Below are positions 11,353 through 20,446 of a stretch of DNA of 64,000 nucleotides, one piece after another; position 1 is the stretch's first letter, and the number at the start of each line of letters is the position of its first letter. Origin of the DNA: Planctomycetota bacterium (GTDB lineage Bacteria; Planctomycetota; UBA1135; GCA-002686595); contig JANQEJ010000037.1 of the NCBI GenBank assembly GCA_028278425.1, positions 97,112 to 161,111 of the forward strand, read 5' to 3'. The notes under the pieces are model-generated. The model did not search any database and was not told where the DNA came from. It worked only from the letters and a program-made list of their open reading frames with translations. The translations under genes and the position numbers were made by a program.

Positions 11353-13446
11353 ATGGTCCCCCGTTTTCTCGCTCTTGCAGCGGCGGCGCTCGCGGCCGCC
11401 TTCCTCCCCGCTTCCGCGCAGTCGTTCGTCAACAACACGGACGACATCCCCGCGACCGTTCGCGACACCGAGAACATCGACTTCGGCGACGTGGACCTGG
11501 ACGGCGACTGGGACGCCGCCCTGGCGAACGGCGGCGATTCCGGCAGCCAGCAGAACGACCTCTGGATCAACCAGGGCGGTCTGCAGGGCGGAACGACCGG
11601 GGTGTTCGCCGACGAGACCGTGCCGCGCTTCCCGAGCGTCGTCGACAACAGCCGCGACCTCGAGTTCGTCGACTTCGACGGCGACTCCGACGTCGACGTG
11701 TACGTCGCAGACATCTCGCAGATCTTCAACCAGCCGAGCCGCTGGTGGACCAACCTGGGCGGCGACCAGGGCGGCGCGCTCGGGTTCTTCGCCGACCAGA
11801 CCGAGACGCGCTGGGTGGGGCTGGGCGGAGCCGGCTCGTCGATCGCGCCCTCGCTCCTGCTTCCGGCCGGCGGCTGGGTGGACTTCCCCGGCGACGGGGA
11901 CTTCGCCGACCTGGACGGCGACGGCGATCTCGACCTCGTGCACTCGAGCTACGGCGGCGCGTACAGCGGCACCGTGCCGACGCGCATCTTCCTCAACGAC
12001 GGCGCAGGTTTCTTCTCCGAGTTCAACCCGTCGGGTTTCCAGCTCCCAGGGCTCAACATCTCGAACGGCGACCCGGCGCTCTGGTGCGACGGCGTGCAGC
12101 AGCACGAGACCGTCGACGCGACCGGCGCCTTCGCGGACATTGCCAACGCCGTCGTCGACTTCGAGCTCGGCGACATGGACGGCGACTTCGACGTCGACGT
12201 CGTCTGGACGGGACGCAACGAAATCAAGCCGCGCTACTTCGTCAACAAGCTCAACGGCGGGTCGCTCGGCTTCCGCGACGTCTCGACGGAGTTCTACCCG
12301 GCGGGCTTCTCCGCCACGAGCTCGACCTTCGACCAGGAGCTCGGCGACCTGGACGACGACGACGACCTCGACCTCTACGGGCTCAACTGGACGTCGGGCT
12401 TCTTCGACGTCACGCTGGAGAACGTCGGCGGGAAGCTGGCCAACCCGACGACGCTTCCCGGCTCTTCTCAGGACGAGGAGGAGGGCGACTTCCTCGACTA
12501 CGACGCCGACGGCGACCTCGACCTTTACGTCGCGAACTTCTCCGGCGGCGACAAGCTCTACCGCAACAACGGCGGCAACCCGATCAGCTTCACCGACGTG
12601 TCGGCATCGGAGCTTCCCACCGGCCTCGCCGGCATCGGGCGCGACGTGGAGACCAACGACGTCGACGGCGATGGCGACTACGACGTGTTCGTCGCGAACA
12701 GCGACGTCGAGACCTTCTACGTCGAGAACATCACGCAAACGCCCGACGCCAACGCGCCGCGGGTCCCGCTCGTCGAGACCGTGAGCGTCGCGGCCGCCAC
12801 CAGCGGCTCGGTGCGCGTGCGCGCGCACGTCTACGACAACGCCGCCTACTACACGATCTGGTACCACGACACCGACCTCCTGGTCAGCGTCGACGGCTGC
12901 GCCCTGCCGGACCTCCCGATGTCCTCGTCGCGCGGTCAGGTGTTCCGCGGCGAGATCCCGTCGAACCTGGTGGGCAGCGTCCAGTATCGGGTGCGCTCGA
13001 CGGACGAGCACGGCAACGCCGGGCTCTCCTCCGTCCAGGGCTACAGCGCGACCGGCAACACCGGCACGCTCTTCGGCGCGGAATCCGCGGGCACCGCCCT
13101 CGCGCCGCCGCAGGTGGCCGCGCTGTCGGAAGCGCGCGAGAACCAGCCGCTGTACGTCGCCGGGACCGGCACATTGGCCGGCGGCCTTGGCTTCCTCGGC
13201 GTGTCGCTCGGCGACCAGGTGCCGCCGCTGCCGGTGCCGTCACTGCCGAACCTGATCCTGAACATCGACGCGGGGCCGCTGTTTCTGGCGAGTGAGAGCT
13301 GCGTGCTCGATGCCTCGGCGAAGTGCGTCGCGGTCTTCGACGTCCCGGGCGGGACGGCGGGCGCCGACGTCTTCTTCCAGTTCGTCGACGTGGCGGGTGA
13401 CGGCACGCTCGGGAGCTCGAAGGGGCTCAAGCTGACGATTCAGTAG
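11353..13446 (+). CDS. secreted FG-GAP/VCBS-repeat protein
   Basis: Signal peptide MVPRFLALAAAALAAAFLPASAQ; repeated D.DGD.DLDL motifs (GDVDLDGDWDAALANGG, ADLDGDGDLDLVHS, DYDADGDLDLYVANF). Purine-rich AGGAGGAGG just upstream of ATG. Confidence 0.85.
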   Translation: MVPRFLALAAAALAAAFLPASAQSFVNNTDDIPATVRDTENIDFGDVDLDGDWDAALANGGDSGSQQNDLWINQGGLQGGTTGVFADETVPRFPSVVDNSRDLEFVDFDGDSDVDVYVADISQIFNQPSRWWTNLGGDQGGALGFFADQTETRWVGLGGAGSSIAPSLLLPAGGWVDFPGDGDFADLDGDGDLDLVHSSYGGAYSGTVPTRIFLNDGAGFFSEFNPSGFQLPGLNISNGDPALWCDGVQQHETVDATGAFADIANAVVDFELGDMDGDFDVDVVWTGRNEIKPRYFVNKLNGGSLGFRDVSTEFYPAGFSATSSTFDQELGDLDDDDDLDLYGLNWTSGFFDVTLENVGGKLANPTTLPGSSQDEEEGDFLDYDADGDLDLYVANFSGGDKLYRNNGGNPISFTDVSASELPTGLAGIGRDVETNDVDGDGDYDVFVANSDVETFYVENITQTPDANAPRVPLVETVSVAAATSGSVRVRAHVYDNAAYYTIWYHDTDLLVSVDGCALPDLPMSSSRGQVFRGEIPSNLVGSVQYRVRSTDEHGNAGLSSVQGYSATGNTGTLFGAESAGTALAPPQVAALSEARENQPLYVAGTGTLAGGLGFLGVSLGDQVPPLPVPSLPNLILNIDAGPLFLASESCVLDASAKCVAVFDVPGGTAGADVFFQFVDVAGDGTLGSSKGLKLTIQ

Positions 13447-13478
13447 GGGCTGGCGCTCGCGGCGTCGAAGAAGAAGAA

Positions 13479-13692
13479 GAAGAGAAGAAAACCGCAGAGG
13501 AGCGGAGGTCGGCAGAGACTCGCAGAGGCGTGGGCGGCTTCGCCGCCCACGCGAGTTCGATCCACGTGTTCCAGCGTTCCGGCGCTCTGTGGCTTTGAGG
13601 CGCAGAGGCGGGTCGGCTTCGCCTCCCCGCATCTCTTGAGGCAAGGGAGGGAGCGGAGGAACATGAGCAGAGAAAGGTCCGGGCACCTCCAA
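13479..13692 (+). repeat. left arm of large imperfect inverted repeat
   Basis: agaagagaagaaaaccgcagaggagcggagg...gcagagaaaggtccgggcacctccaac matches the reverse complement of 13854..14067 nearly base for base. Confidence 0.9.
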
Positions 13693-13853
13693 CCGTTCTC
13701 CGGGATTCTCCAGTGCCTCCAAGACAACTGCCGCGGTCCCGGCCACTTCCAACGATCTCGACCAACCACCTCGACGCCGGATCGCCGCTCGCGCAACCCA
13801 AACGTGCGACCGAAGACTGGGTGTTTGCTTAGATCGGTTCGAGAGGCAGGACG

Positions 13854-14067
13854 GGTGGAAGTGCCCGGACCCTTCTCTGCTCATGTCCCTCCGCTCCCTC
13901 CCTTGCCTCAGGAGATGCGGGGAGGCGAAGCCGACCCGCCTCTGCGCCTCAAAGCCACAAAGCGCCGGAACGCTGGAACCAGGCGACTTAGTTCGCGAGG
14001 GCGGCGAAGCCGCCCTCGCCTCTGCGACCCTCTGCTCACCTCCGCTCCTCTGCGTTTCTCTTCTCCC
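13854..14067 (-). repeat. right arm of large imperfect inverted repeat
   Basis: Reverse complement reads gggagaagagaaacgcagaggagcggaggtgagcagagggtcgcagaggcg...aagggtccgggcacttccac. Confidence 0.9.
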
Positions 14068-14073
14068 AGCCGT

Positions 14074-15351
14074 CTAAGGCAAGACCGCAATCGGCGCACT
14101 GACCCCGCGCTTCCCCCCGGACTCGTCGAGCACGACGATCACCGCGAACAGCGAGGCAACCTCGCTCCAGCCCGGCCTCGCGCTAAGGTGAGCGAGCGAG
14201 ACGCTCGCATCGCCCCGTTCGTCGAGCTCGCCGTGCAGGCGCGGGTCCTTCGACGAAGCGCGGAAGACCGCGTCCTCGACGAGCGGAAAGTCGCCGGCTC
14301 GCGCCGACGTGCGCACCTCCGTGGACGCCAGAACGACGAAGGCCCGATTCGGATCCGCGCCGCGGATCTCGATCACCGGCGAGCCGCTCGAGCGGTCGAC
14401 CGTGATCTCCGCTTGGCCGATCGTGCGCGACCGGAGGTCGTCGGTGAGAGAGAGCTCCCCGCCCATCTCCACCACCCCGAGCTGCGCCAGGCCGGCGAGC
14501 ACCGCGCGCGCGTAGGCCTCGTAGCCGGCGGCGGTCGGGTGCCCGTCGGGGAGCAGGAAGAGCTCCTCCCCCAGCCGCTCGATCTCGGGAGCGAGAGCTT
14601 CCCGGCAATCGACCAGGTCCGCGCCGAGCTCCGTTGCCGCCGCGCGGATGGTCGCGTTCGCGCGGCCGTACTGCCCTTCGTCGCACGCGTAGGTGAGTAG
14701 CACCGGCCGCGCGCCGCTCGCGCGGATCGCGGCAACGATGCGCGCCAGGCCTTCGCGGATGCCGCGCTCCATCGGCTCGTGTCCGACGTAGGTCTTCTCC
14801 GAATCGTCGTCGGAGACGGACAAGCCGTGCCGGTCGGTTCGCTCCTTCTTCTCTCCGCCCAGCCGCGCCGCCGCAAGCCGAACGAGCCGGACGACGCGCA
14901 GCTCCTTCCACCAGGCCGGCTCGCCGCCGAGGCGCCATTGGTCGTTGTACCCGACCAGGACGAGCACGGCGTCGTGCTCGCCGCCGTCGAGGTACGCCTC
15001 CATCTGGCGGAGGACGAGCGCGGTTCCCAGCCCCGGAAAGCCACCGTTGACGACGCGGTGCGGGCCTCCGGCGACGCGGTCGTCGAGCAGCTCCTCGAGC
15101 CGCGCCGGGTAGCTCTCGACCGCGTCCATCCAGATCCCGTAGGTATTGGAGTCGCCGACGCAGAGAAGGCGCGTCGCCGCGGGACCGACCGCGCGGGTCT
15201 CGCTGCGCGCCCCGCCGACGAAGAGCCCGCCGGCGCGCAGGGCGAGCTCGAGCAGGACGAGCCCGAAGAGCACGGCGGCGAGCTTCGCCGCGGCGCGGCG
15301 TGCGAACCGCGCGCCTCCGCCTCGCGCTACACCCTCGTCAGCCGACGCCAC
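14074..15351 (-). CDS. membrane-anchored SGNH/GDSL-family hydrolase
   Basis: N-terminal TM; LLCVGDSNTYGIW block I; VLVLVGYNDQW; DGHPTAAGYEAYA C-terminal Asp-His motif. Confidence 0.8.
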   Translation of the reverse strand: MASADEGVARGGGARFARRAAAKLAAVLFGLVLLELALRAGGLFVGGARSETRAVGPAATRLLCVGDSNTYGIWMDAVESYPARLEELLDDRVAGGPHRVVNGGFPGLGTALVLRQMEAYLDGGEHDAVLVLVGYNDQWRLGGEPAWWKELRVVRLVRLAAARLGGEKKERTDRHGLSVSDDDSEKTYVGHEPMERGIREGLARIVAAIRASGARPVLLTYACDEGQYGRANATIRAAATELGADLVDCREALAPEIERLGEELFLLPDGHPTAAGYEAYARAVLAGLAQLGVVEMGGELSLTDDLRSRTIGQAEITVDRSSGSPVIEIRGADPNRAFVVLASTEVRTSARAGDFPLVEDAVFRASSKDPRLHGELDERGDASVSLAHLSARPGWSEVASLFAVIVVLDESGGKRGVSAPIAVLP

Positions 15352-15363
15352 GACGTCGCCATT

Positions 15364-16755
15364 CTACTCGCCCACGAGACGCTCCAGCGCGTCGAGGATC
15401 TCCTCCACGTGCTCGACGCCCGTGCCGGCGTGCATGAACGTCATCCGCAGCACGCGCCTGCCGTCGAGCACCGTGCCCGTGAGAAAGCCCGTACCCGAGG
15501 CGTTGAGGCGCTCGCGCAGCACCGCGTTGTGCTCGTCGAGCGCGCGCGCGTCTCCGGCGAAACGCGCCGGCACGTGCCGGAAGCAGAGGATGTTCGTCTG
15601 CGGCTCGTGCGGCACCTCGAACTCCGGCCGCGCGGCGATCGCCTGCGCCGCGGCGCGCGCGGTGGCGACCGTCCGCTCCTGGAGCGCGGCGATGCCGTCG
15701 GCGCCGCGAAGCTGCAGCGAGAGCCAGACGCGCAGCGCGTCGGCGCGCCGCGAGCACTGGAGCGCCAGCGGCCCCTGGTCCCAGCTCGGCCCCTCGGCGC
15801 GCTCGTGGAAGATGTACGGCGCCGACTGGTCGAAGGCCGCCGCGAGCCGCGCGCGCTCGCGCACGAGCACCAGCGCGGTCGAGATCGGCTGGAACATCAT
15901 CTTGTGCAGGTCGAGCGCGAAGCTGTCGGCGCGTTCCAGGCCGGCGAGCATCGGCCGCAGGCGCTCGGAGAGGAGGAACGCCCCCGCGTGCGCCGCGTCG
16001 ACGTGGAACCAGACTCCGCGCTCGGCGCAGACGTCCGCCAGCGCTTCGAGGTCGTCGACGGCGGCGGTCGGCGTCGAGCCCGCGGTGGCGACCAGCGCGA
16101 CGACGGTGCGGCCTTCGTCGCGCGCGCGGTCGAGCGCCGCGGCGGCGCGCTCCGGGTCCAGCCGACCTTCGGCGTCGCCGGCATCGACGGAGACGACGCC
16201 GCGGCGTCCGAGGCCGAGCAGCCCCGCCGCGCGCTCGACGCAGTAGTGCGCGCTCGCCGCGGCGACGACGCAGCCGCGCCGGCCGTCCATTCCCTCTTCC
16301 CAGGCGTCGGGGAAGGCGCGGGCGCGGGCGGCGGCGAGGCCGGTCAGGTTGCCGACCGCTCCGCCGCTCACGAAGGTGCCGCCGTATCCGGCGTCCCAGC
16401 CGACGAGCCCGGCGAACCACGCGAGGACGCGGTGCTCGATCACCGTCGCACCAGGCGACATCTCCCACACCGCCATGCCGTTGTTCATCACGGAGGCGAC
16501 GAGGTCGGCGGCGCCGGCCTCCGGCAGCGGCGGCGCGACCTGGTGCCCGACGTAACGACGGTGGATGAGCCTCGTCGCAACGCTGACGTAGTCCTCTTCG
16601 AAGCGCCGGAGCACGTCGTCGGCGGGCTTGCCCTCGCGCGGCAACGCCTCGTCGAAGCGCGCAGCGACGTCCTCGGGCGTGAGCGCGGTGCGCACGCGCT
16701 CCCCCTCGCCGGTCGCGAGCCAGCGCGCCGCGATCGCGACGGCGCGCTCGGCCAC
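15364..16755 (-). CDS. pyridoxal-dependent (group II) decarboxylase
   Basis: GTFVSGGAVGNLTGLAAARARAFPD, ACGSTPTAAVDDLEAL-type region (VATAGSTPTAAVDD), VDAAHAGAFLLSE, FALDLHKMMFQP (PLP Lys). Start uncertain: a similar N-terminus (PIDPYEPEEFRR) extends to ~16790 without an obvious ATG/GTG, so GTG at 16755 was used. Confidence 0.85.
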   Translation of the reverse strand: MAERAVAIAARWLATGEGERVRTALTPEDVAARFDEALPREGKPADDVLRRFEEDYVSVATRLIHRRYVGHQVAPPLPEAGAADLVASVMNNGMAVWEMSPGATVIEHRVLAWFAGLVGWDAGYGGTFVSGGAVGNLTGLAAARARAFPDAWEEGMDGRRGCVVAAASAHYCVERAAGLLGLGRRGVVSVDAGDAEGRLDPERAAAALDRARDEGRTVVALVATAGSTPTAAVDDLEALADVCAERGVWFHVDAAHAGAFLLSERLRPMLAGLERADSFALDLHKMMFQPISTALVLVRERARLAAAFDQSAPYIFHERAEGPSWDQGPLALQCSRRADALRVWLSLQLRGADGIAALQERTVATARAAAQAIAARPEFEVPHEPQTNILCFRHVPARFAGDARALDEHNAVLRERLNASGTGFLTGTVLDGRRVLRMTFMHAGTGVEHVEEILDALERLVGE

Positions 16756-16784
16756 GCGCCGGAACTCTTCAGGCTCGTACGGAT

Positions 16785-17264
16785 CTATTGGAACGGGCTC
16801 TCGCGGTCGGGCGCGGCGGCGCGCAGCTTGGTCTCGAACTCGGCGTGGTGCGCGTTGGCGAGCCCGACGGCCGTCCACTCGCCGCGCAGGCGGAAGCGCA
16901 GGTGGTCGCCGGTCAGCCGCCATTCCTCGAGGTCCGCGAGGCGCCGCACGTACCAGCCGCGCCGGACGCCGTCGCGGCCGCAGACGCGGTCGCCGTCCGC
17001 GGGACGCAGCAGCACGAACGCGAGCGTCAGCGCCAGCGTCGAGAGGCTCCACGGCAGCGGAACCTGATCGCTCCCGAGCACGGCGGCGATGAGCGCCGCG
17101 GCGACGAGGCCCACGCCGAAGAGGCGGCCGCGGAGTCCGGGCAGCTCGCGCTGAACGACGTCCCCCACCGCGCGGGCGCGGACGCGCACGGCGAGCGCGA
17201 GCGCGACGCCGACGGCGAGCGCGACGTCGGCGCAAAGGAAGACGGCCTGGAAGTGGGCGGGCAT
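16785..17264 (-). CDS. small membrane protein (uncharacterised; TM segments then a soluble C-terminal part)
   Basis: MPAHFQAVFLCADVALAVGVALALAVRVRARAV...LVAAALIAAVLGS...; start codon lies inside the left 63-bp direct repeat. Confidence 0.5.
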   Translation of the reverse strand: MPAHFQAVFLCADVALAVGVALALAVRVRARAVGDVVQRELPGLRGRLFGVGLVAAALIAAVLGSDQVPLPWSLSTLALTLAFVLLRPADGDRVCGRDGVRRGWYVRRLADLEEWRLTGDHLRFRLRGEWTAVGLANAHHAEFETKLRAAAPDRESPFQ

Positions 17265-17315
17265 GGGGGCGCGTAGAATAGCGTGCCCGACGCCCTTTCC
17301 ACTCCACGGCGTGAC
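17253..17315 (+). repeat. left copy of 63-bp direct repeat flanking the radical SAM cassette
   Basis: gtgggcgggcatgggggcgcgtagaat...cgccctttccactccacggcgtgac; ungapped match to 21473..21535 with 7 mismatches counted by eye. Confidence 0.9.
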
Positions 17316-17352
17316 GGGAGCGGAGGGGACGGTTCCCCACCCGAAGGGAGAT

Positions 17353-18714
17353 TCACCGCGGAGCCGAGAGCGGCTCCCCGCGCCGCCTCTCGGCGCCGTT
17401 CCCCGACGCCGGCCTCGTGACCCAGGTCGCGGTGTCCGGGTCGTACATGCAGTTCCAGTGCCGCGCGCCCGCGTGGCCCTTCCGTTCCACCGTCCGCACG
17501 AGACACGCGCGGCAGCCAAGCCGGAACTCGCAGCCGCCGCATGCAGGGGTATGCCTTCGCGCCAGGTCGTCCACCTCCTGGAGCATCTCCTCCCGGAGGA
17601 CGTCCTCCATGCCGGTCTCGTTCAGGTCGACCAACTCCTTCCGCCAGCCGATGCAGGGCATCATCCGACCGTCGGCTGCGATGAAGTACGCGTTGTCGAA
17701 GCAGTAGTGCGTCTCCCCGTTCGCCTGAAACGCGTCAACGCCGACCTTGAACGACTGGGGGGAGCTGGCTCCCGTGAAGGCGCCCAGCTCTTCGACCGAT
17801 TCGCCGCTTCCGGAGGCATACGGGAACACCATGACCACGGCGGCGCCGAGCTCCCGACCCCAGGCCGCCACGCGGTCCAGCCCTTCGCGATCCGCCACAC
17901 GGAAAGGAACCTTGAGCGAAAAGGCGACGCGCGCCGCCTTGAGGGCCGCCGCGGCGTTCACGAGGGCATCGAAACTCCCCGGCACGCCGACGGCCTGCTC
18001 AAAGTCGTGTTCCCGGTTCGAGGGTGCCAGGAGGACCAGATGAACGGGCTTTCCGCGGAGACGGTTCGCCACGCTCTCGTCGATGAGGTGCCCGGTGGAG
18101 TGAACCTCCAGGCGCATGCCGAGCCCCGTGCCGGCGTCCAGCAGGGCCCACAGGCGGTCCGCTTCGAGGAACGGCTCCCCGCCGCGGATGATCAGCTTGT
18201 CTACTCCGACCTCGTTCAAGATCTCGACGGCCGATACCAGCTCGTCGATCGGAAGAAACTCGCCGTGGTCGCTCCACACGCCGCAGGAACAAGCGTCGGA
18301 GGTCAGCCCGGCACCCGACGTACACCATTCGCAGTCGTAAACGCAGCGATCGCTGATCTCGACCGTCAACCTCCCACCCTCCCGGAACTGCCCGAGTCTC
18401 TGCACTTGACTCCTCAGCGGGGTGGGCCGGAAGTTCTCCACGCCGGTCCTGCGCTCCGTGAAGAAGCCCAGATTCAGCTTGGACAGGCCGGATGCGTATC
18501 CAACCAGGTCGATCTCGCGAACCCCGGCCTCGGTTGCAGCTTCGGCCAGTGACTTCCCCGAGTGGAGAAGGCACAAGGCCCGCGCGAATCGGGCGTCACG
18601 AATCCAGTAGATTTCGCGCTCGAACAGCCCGTGGATGGCGAGACCTTGCCGCCCCCTGACGAGCCGCGCGTCGGGTTGAAACGCGAAATGGCGTCCCCGC
18701 TCGGTTGGTTTCAT
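17353..18714 (-). CDS. radical SAM/SPASM-type peptide maturase
   Basis: TVEISDRCVYDCEWCTSG (CX3CX2C), LIIRGGEPFLEADRLWALL, C-terminal Cys cluster CIGWRKEL...CGGCEFRLGCRACLVR...WNCMYD. 4-bp overlap with the upstream radical SAM gene. Confidence 0.9.
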   Translation of the reverse strand: MKPTERGRHFAFQPDARLVRGRQGLAIHGLFEREIYWIRDARFARALCLLHSGKSLAEAATEAGVREIDLVGYASGLSKLNLGFFTERRTGVENFRPTPLRSQVQRLGQFREGGRLTVEISDRCVYDCEWCTSGAGLTSDACSCGVWSDHGEFLPIDELVSAVEILNEVGVDKLIIRGGEPFLEADRLWALLDAGTGLGMRLEVHSTGHLIDESVANRLRGKPVHLVLLAPSNREHDFEQAVGVPGSFDALVNAAAALKAARVAFSLKVPFRVADREGLDRVAAWGRELGAAVVMVFPYASGSGESVEELGAFTGASSPQSFKVGVDAFQANGETHYCFDNAYFIAADGRMMPCIGWRKELVDLNETGMEDVLREEMLQEVDDLARRHTPACGGCEFRLGCRACLVRTVERKGHAGARHWNCMYDPDTATWVTRPASGNGAERRRGEPLSAPR

Positions 18715-20345
18715 GACGGGAGCTCCAGCAGTCCGTTGCGGTCCATCAAGGGATCTCCGGACGAGAGCGCGTTCGGAGCTTCCTCAAGTATCGTGTAGAG
18801 GGCGATCAACTGCTGGGCGATTCCGCCGCAGGTGACGTCGCACATCTCCTCCGAGACGCGAAAGTCACCGCCATCGCAGGCCTGGGCGTAGCAGGTGCCG
18901 CACAGCGCGCGAGCCCAGCAGCGGTCACAGTCCGGGAGCGCATCGCGGTATCGACCCAGGACCGAGGCGGCTCGGTCCAGATCGAAGCCGCGCTCGACGT
19001 CGCCGATCGGGAAGTCCTCGTTGATCCTCTCGCAGAGGTGAAAGCGACCGTCGGTGGAGACCGCAATGCGCCGGCCGGGTTCGCAGGTGCCCGTAGTCCA
19101 ATGGCGGCCCGGGATTCCGACGAACATCGTGCGTTCGTACAGGGTCCTGAGTCCGGACTCGAAGAGCCTATGGAAGAAGCTCCCCTCCGGCTCCGGAACG
19201 CCCCGCCGCTTCCTGTCACGGAATTCGTCGAACAGCTCGTGGTACTGCTTCTCCGCTCGCCGCGTGTCAGCGGGGTATTTCTCGTGGAACTCGCCGTGGG
19301 CCTGATCGCGGATGTTCCCCACGAAATCGATGGGAGGTACGAGGGGGTCATCCGAGTCGAAGAAGTCCCGGATGGCGAGCAGATCCGAGTTGCCGGTCAG
19401 CGTGACCACGGCACGCACGTGCTTGTGGAAGTAGTCCTTGTCGATGCGGTAGAGCTTCTCCAGGTTGCGACGGATCGCGTCGAACGTGCCGCCATCGGCC
19501 CGATTCCTCCGGTAGCGGTCGTGCACCTCCTGGGGGCCGTCCATGCTGACCAACAGACCCACCTCGTTGTCGACCAGGAACTCCGCGAGGTCGATCGGCA
19601 GATGCGTGAGGTTGGTCGTCGCCGAAAAACAGAGGTTGTAATGAGCTTTCCGCTTGGACCGCGCATAGGCGACGACGCGCCGCAGCAGAGGCCCCTCTAG
19701 CAGGGGTTCGCCGCCGAAGAACGCAATGTCCAGCTTGCGCCTGGGAATGGAGCGAAAGGGCCGCTGGTCGTTGAGCTCCAGGAAACGATCCACCGCTCGC
19801 CGCGCGGTCTCCCAGGACATCTTGTCACGGCGAATCGATTTGTAGCCTTCGTATTGGCCGGAGAAGATGCAGTACTTGCACCGGAGATTGCAGTCGTCGG
19901 TCAGGACCAGGATCAGGTTGCTCATCACCGACGGCGTCGGCCTCCAGGCCGTGCCGAGAGGAGATTCGCACGCATTCACTCCCCGGTTGGTGTGGTCCGC
20001 GCACTCGTCGCAGGACGCGGCAGGGCCCGGAGCCTTGAAGCATCCGGCTCGCCTGCGCCATTTCAGGATGAGGGCGGTCAGGTGGGGCGGTGCCCCCAGA
20101 GCCTCGACGAAACCCGGAACGGCTTCGTCTGGCGTTGAGTAGAGCAGCTCCGTGTCCGCTACCGAGACTCCGTCCGGCCACGCGTGAACCGTGCCGGTTG
20201 CCGCATCGAAGAGGTACTTCGCGCGGTTCATGGAGTAGAAGACTATGAAGTCCTTCGTTGAGCGAACGTGTGGCGTCGCGTCTGCTGGTGACTTCCGTTC
20301 AGACCGCCGACCGCCGTTCTGTCCCACATTCGTTGTTCCTAGCAT
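18711..20345 (-). CDS. radical SAM/SPASM peptide maturase
   Basis: LTDDCNLRCKYCIFSGQYEGY (CX3CX2C), DIAFFGGEPLLEG, SMDGPQEVHDRYR, SPASM-type Cys cluster CERINEDFPIGD...DCDRCWARALCGTCYAQACDGG...CDVTC. Start at MLGTTNVGQ chosen; MNRAKYLFD (20231) is an alternative. Confidence 0.92.
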   Translation of the reverse strand: MLGTTNVGQNGGRRSERKSPADATPHVRSTKDFIVFYSMNRAKYLFDAATGTVHAWPDGVSVADTELLYSTPDEAVPGFVEALGAPPHLTALILKWRRRAGCFKAPGPAASCDECADHTNRGVNACESPLGTAWRPTPSVMSNLILVLTDDCNLRCKYCIFSGQYEGYKSIRRDKMSWETARRAVDRFLELNDQRPFRSIPRRKLDIAFFGGEPLLEGPLLRRVVAYARSKRKAHYNLCFSATTNLTHLPIDLAEFLVDNEVGLLVSMDGPQEVHDRYRRNRADGGTFDAIRRNLEKLYRIDKDYFHKHVRAVVTLTGNSDLLAIRDFFDSDDPLVPPIDFVGNIRDQAHGEFHEKYPADTRRAEKQYHELFDEFRDRKRRGVPEPEGSFFHRLFESGLRTLYERTMFVGIPGRHWTTGTCEPGRRIAVSTDGRFHLCERINEDFPIGDVERGFDLDRAASVLGRYRDALPDCDRCWARALCGTCYAQACDGGDFRVSEEMCDVTCGGIAQQLIALYTILEEAPNALSSGDPLMDRNGLLELPS

Positions 20346-20446
20346 GCCATGGCTCCCTGGCGTCGACCGATAACCGTGGAGGCGCGGGTGAAGCCGCGCA
20401 CTGGGCTTCACCCCGGGCAGGACTCATTCACGCTGGTCGGCTGAGA

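Noticed and set aside
13240-14700. Several ORFs (13240..13884 -, 13427..13801 -, 13636..14700 +) across the inverted repeat
   Set aside because: Related ORF translations in both arms (e.g. SLPCLKRCGEAKPTRLCASKPQSAGTLE / SLPCLRRCGEAKPTRLCASKPQSAGTLE) simply reflect the palindromic DNA; no start/RBS or domain support.
17263-18552. 429-aa + ORF starting in the left direct repeat (MGARRIACPTPFPLHGVT...)
   Set aside because: Only the first residues resemble the AMP-ligase start; the remainder is antisense to the radical SAM gene. Treated as repeat remnant, not a gene.
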